A stretch of DNA of 52,019 bases, taken from Acidobacteriota bacterium (GTDB taxonomy: Bacteria; Acidobacteriota; UBA6911; RPQK01; DATIPO01). Of this stretch, positions 52,017 to 52,019 are shown one piece after another. The DNA lies in the NCBI GenBank assembly GCA_035471785.1, contig DATIPQ010000114.1, positions 1 to 52,019 of the forward strand. Reading direction: 5' to 3'. Within the stretch, counting starts at the first letter, position 1. Each line of letters starts with the position of its first letter. The translations under genes and the position numbers were made by a program. Under the pieces are notes generated by a model. That model ran no database searches. It was not told where the DNA came from and worked only from the letters and a program-made list of their open reading frames with translations.

Positions 52017-52019
52017 AGC

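Noticed and set aside
1-52019. CRISPR arrays, prophage or conjugative genes
   Set aside because: No regularly spaced direct repeats with unique spacers, and no structural, integrase or transfer proteins were seen on either strand.

Overview
The window is GC-rich, densely coded bacterial DNA, most likely from an Acidobacteriota genome. The main reason is five genes plus one remnant for large two-module MacB/FtsX permeases of the acidobacterial duplicated orphan permease (ADOP) type. None has an ATPase gene beside it, and one tandem pair sits behind a PadR regulator. PadR-linked ADOPs, large Asp-box proteins, serine/threonine kinases with C-terminal TPRs and short palindromic intergenic repeats fit that phylum. 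Assignment below phylum is not possible from this sequence. No rRNA, tRNA, CRISPR array, phage gene or recognisable transposase gene was seen.

Layout. 1-3.9 kb: 3' end of an ADOP permease, a PflX-like radical SAM protein, a cluster of REP-like repeats, and a minus-strand vapBC-lysR operon. 4.0-10.1 kb: a possible secreted-peptide locus. It has a polytopic HTTM-like membrane protein with a small companion, an ADOP permease, a propeller lipoprotein, a membrane-tethered thioredoxin-like CxxC protein, and a 65-residue precursor of a six-cysteine peptide with a very strong ribosome binding site and a terminator right behind it. 10.1-16.4 kb: an ADOP fragment, two tandem ADOP permeases and PadR, all on the minus strand.

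16.6-28.4 kb: a tightly coupled eight-gene respiratory operon, the most interesting region. It encodes ActA- and ActB-like subunits of alternative complex III and an ActE-like cytochrome. Where the quinol-interacting NrfD-type subunits ActC and ActF would be expected there is a cytochrome-bd-superfamily (CydA-like) membrane protein. Three more c-type cytochromes follow, one with an ethylbenzene-dehydrogenase-gamma-like domain. The last gene encodes a UspA-UspA-zinc ribbon-PCP_red protein. The c-haem motifs total eleven. I infer an electron-transfer supercomplex joining an iron-sulfur/multihaem module directly to a bd-like haem oxidase.

28.4-38.1 kb: a GNAT acetyltransferase, a small ABM-like protein and a large Asp-box protein. 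A 3.7 kb segment with near-identical inverted ends follows, carrying a short-chain dehydrogenase and a DNA-binding-domain/permease fusion. A convergent erythromycin-esterase/ChaN-like protein closes the region. 38.2-43.1 kb: HtpX-like protease and LemA, an O-methyltransferase, and a Phd/VapC toxin-antitoxin pair. 43.3-52.0 kb: a 1,773-residue secreted protein with 22 tandem Ala-Ser-Leu-Phe-Asn pentapeptides, followed 25 bases later by a TIR-kinase-TPR fusion.

Several genes (29486, 33510, 42365) have good -35/-10 boxes placed so that transcription would begin at the start codon. Leaderless translation is therefore probably common in this organism.
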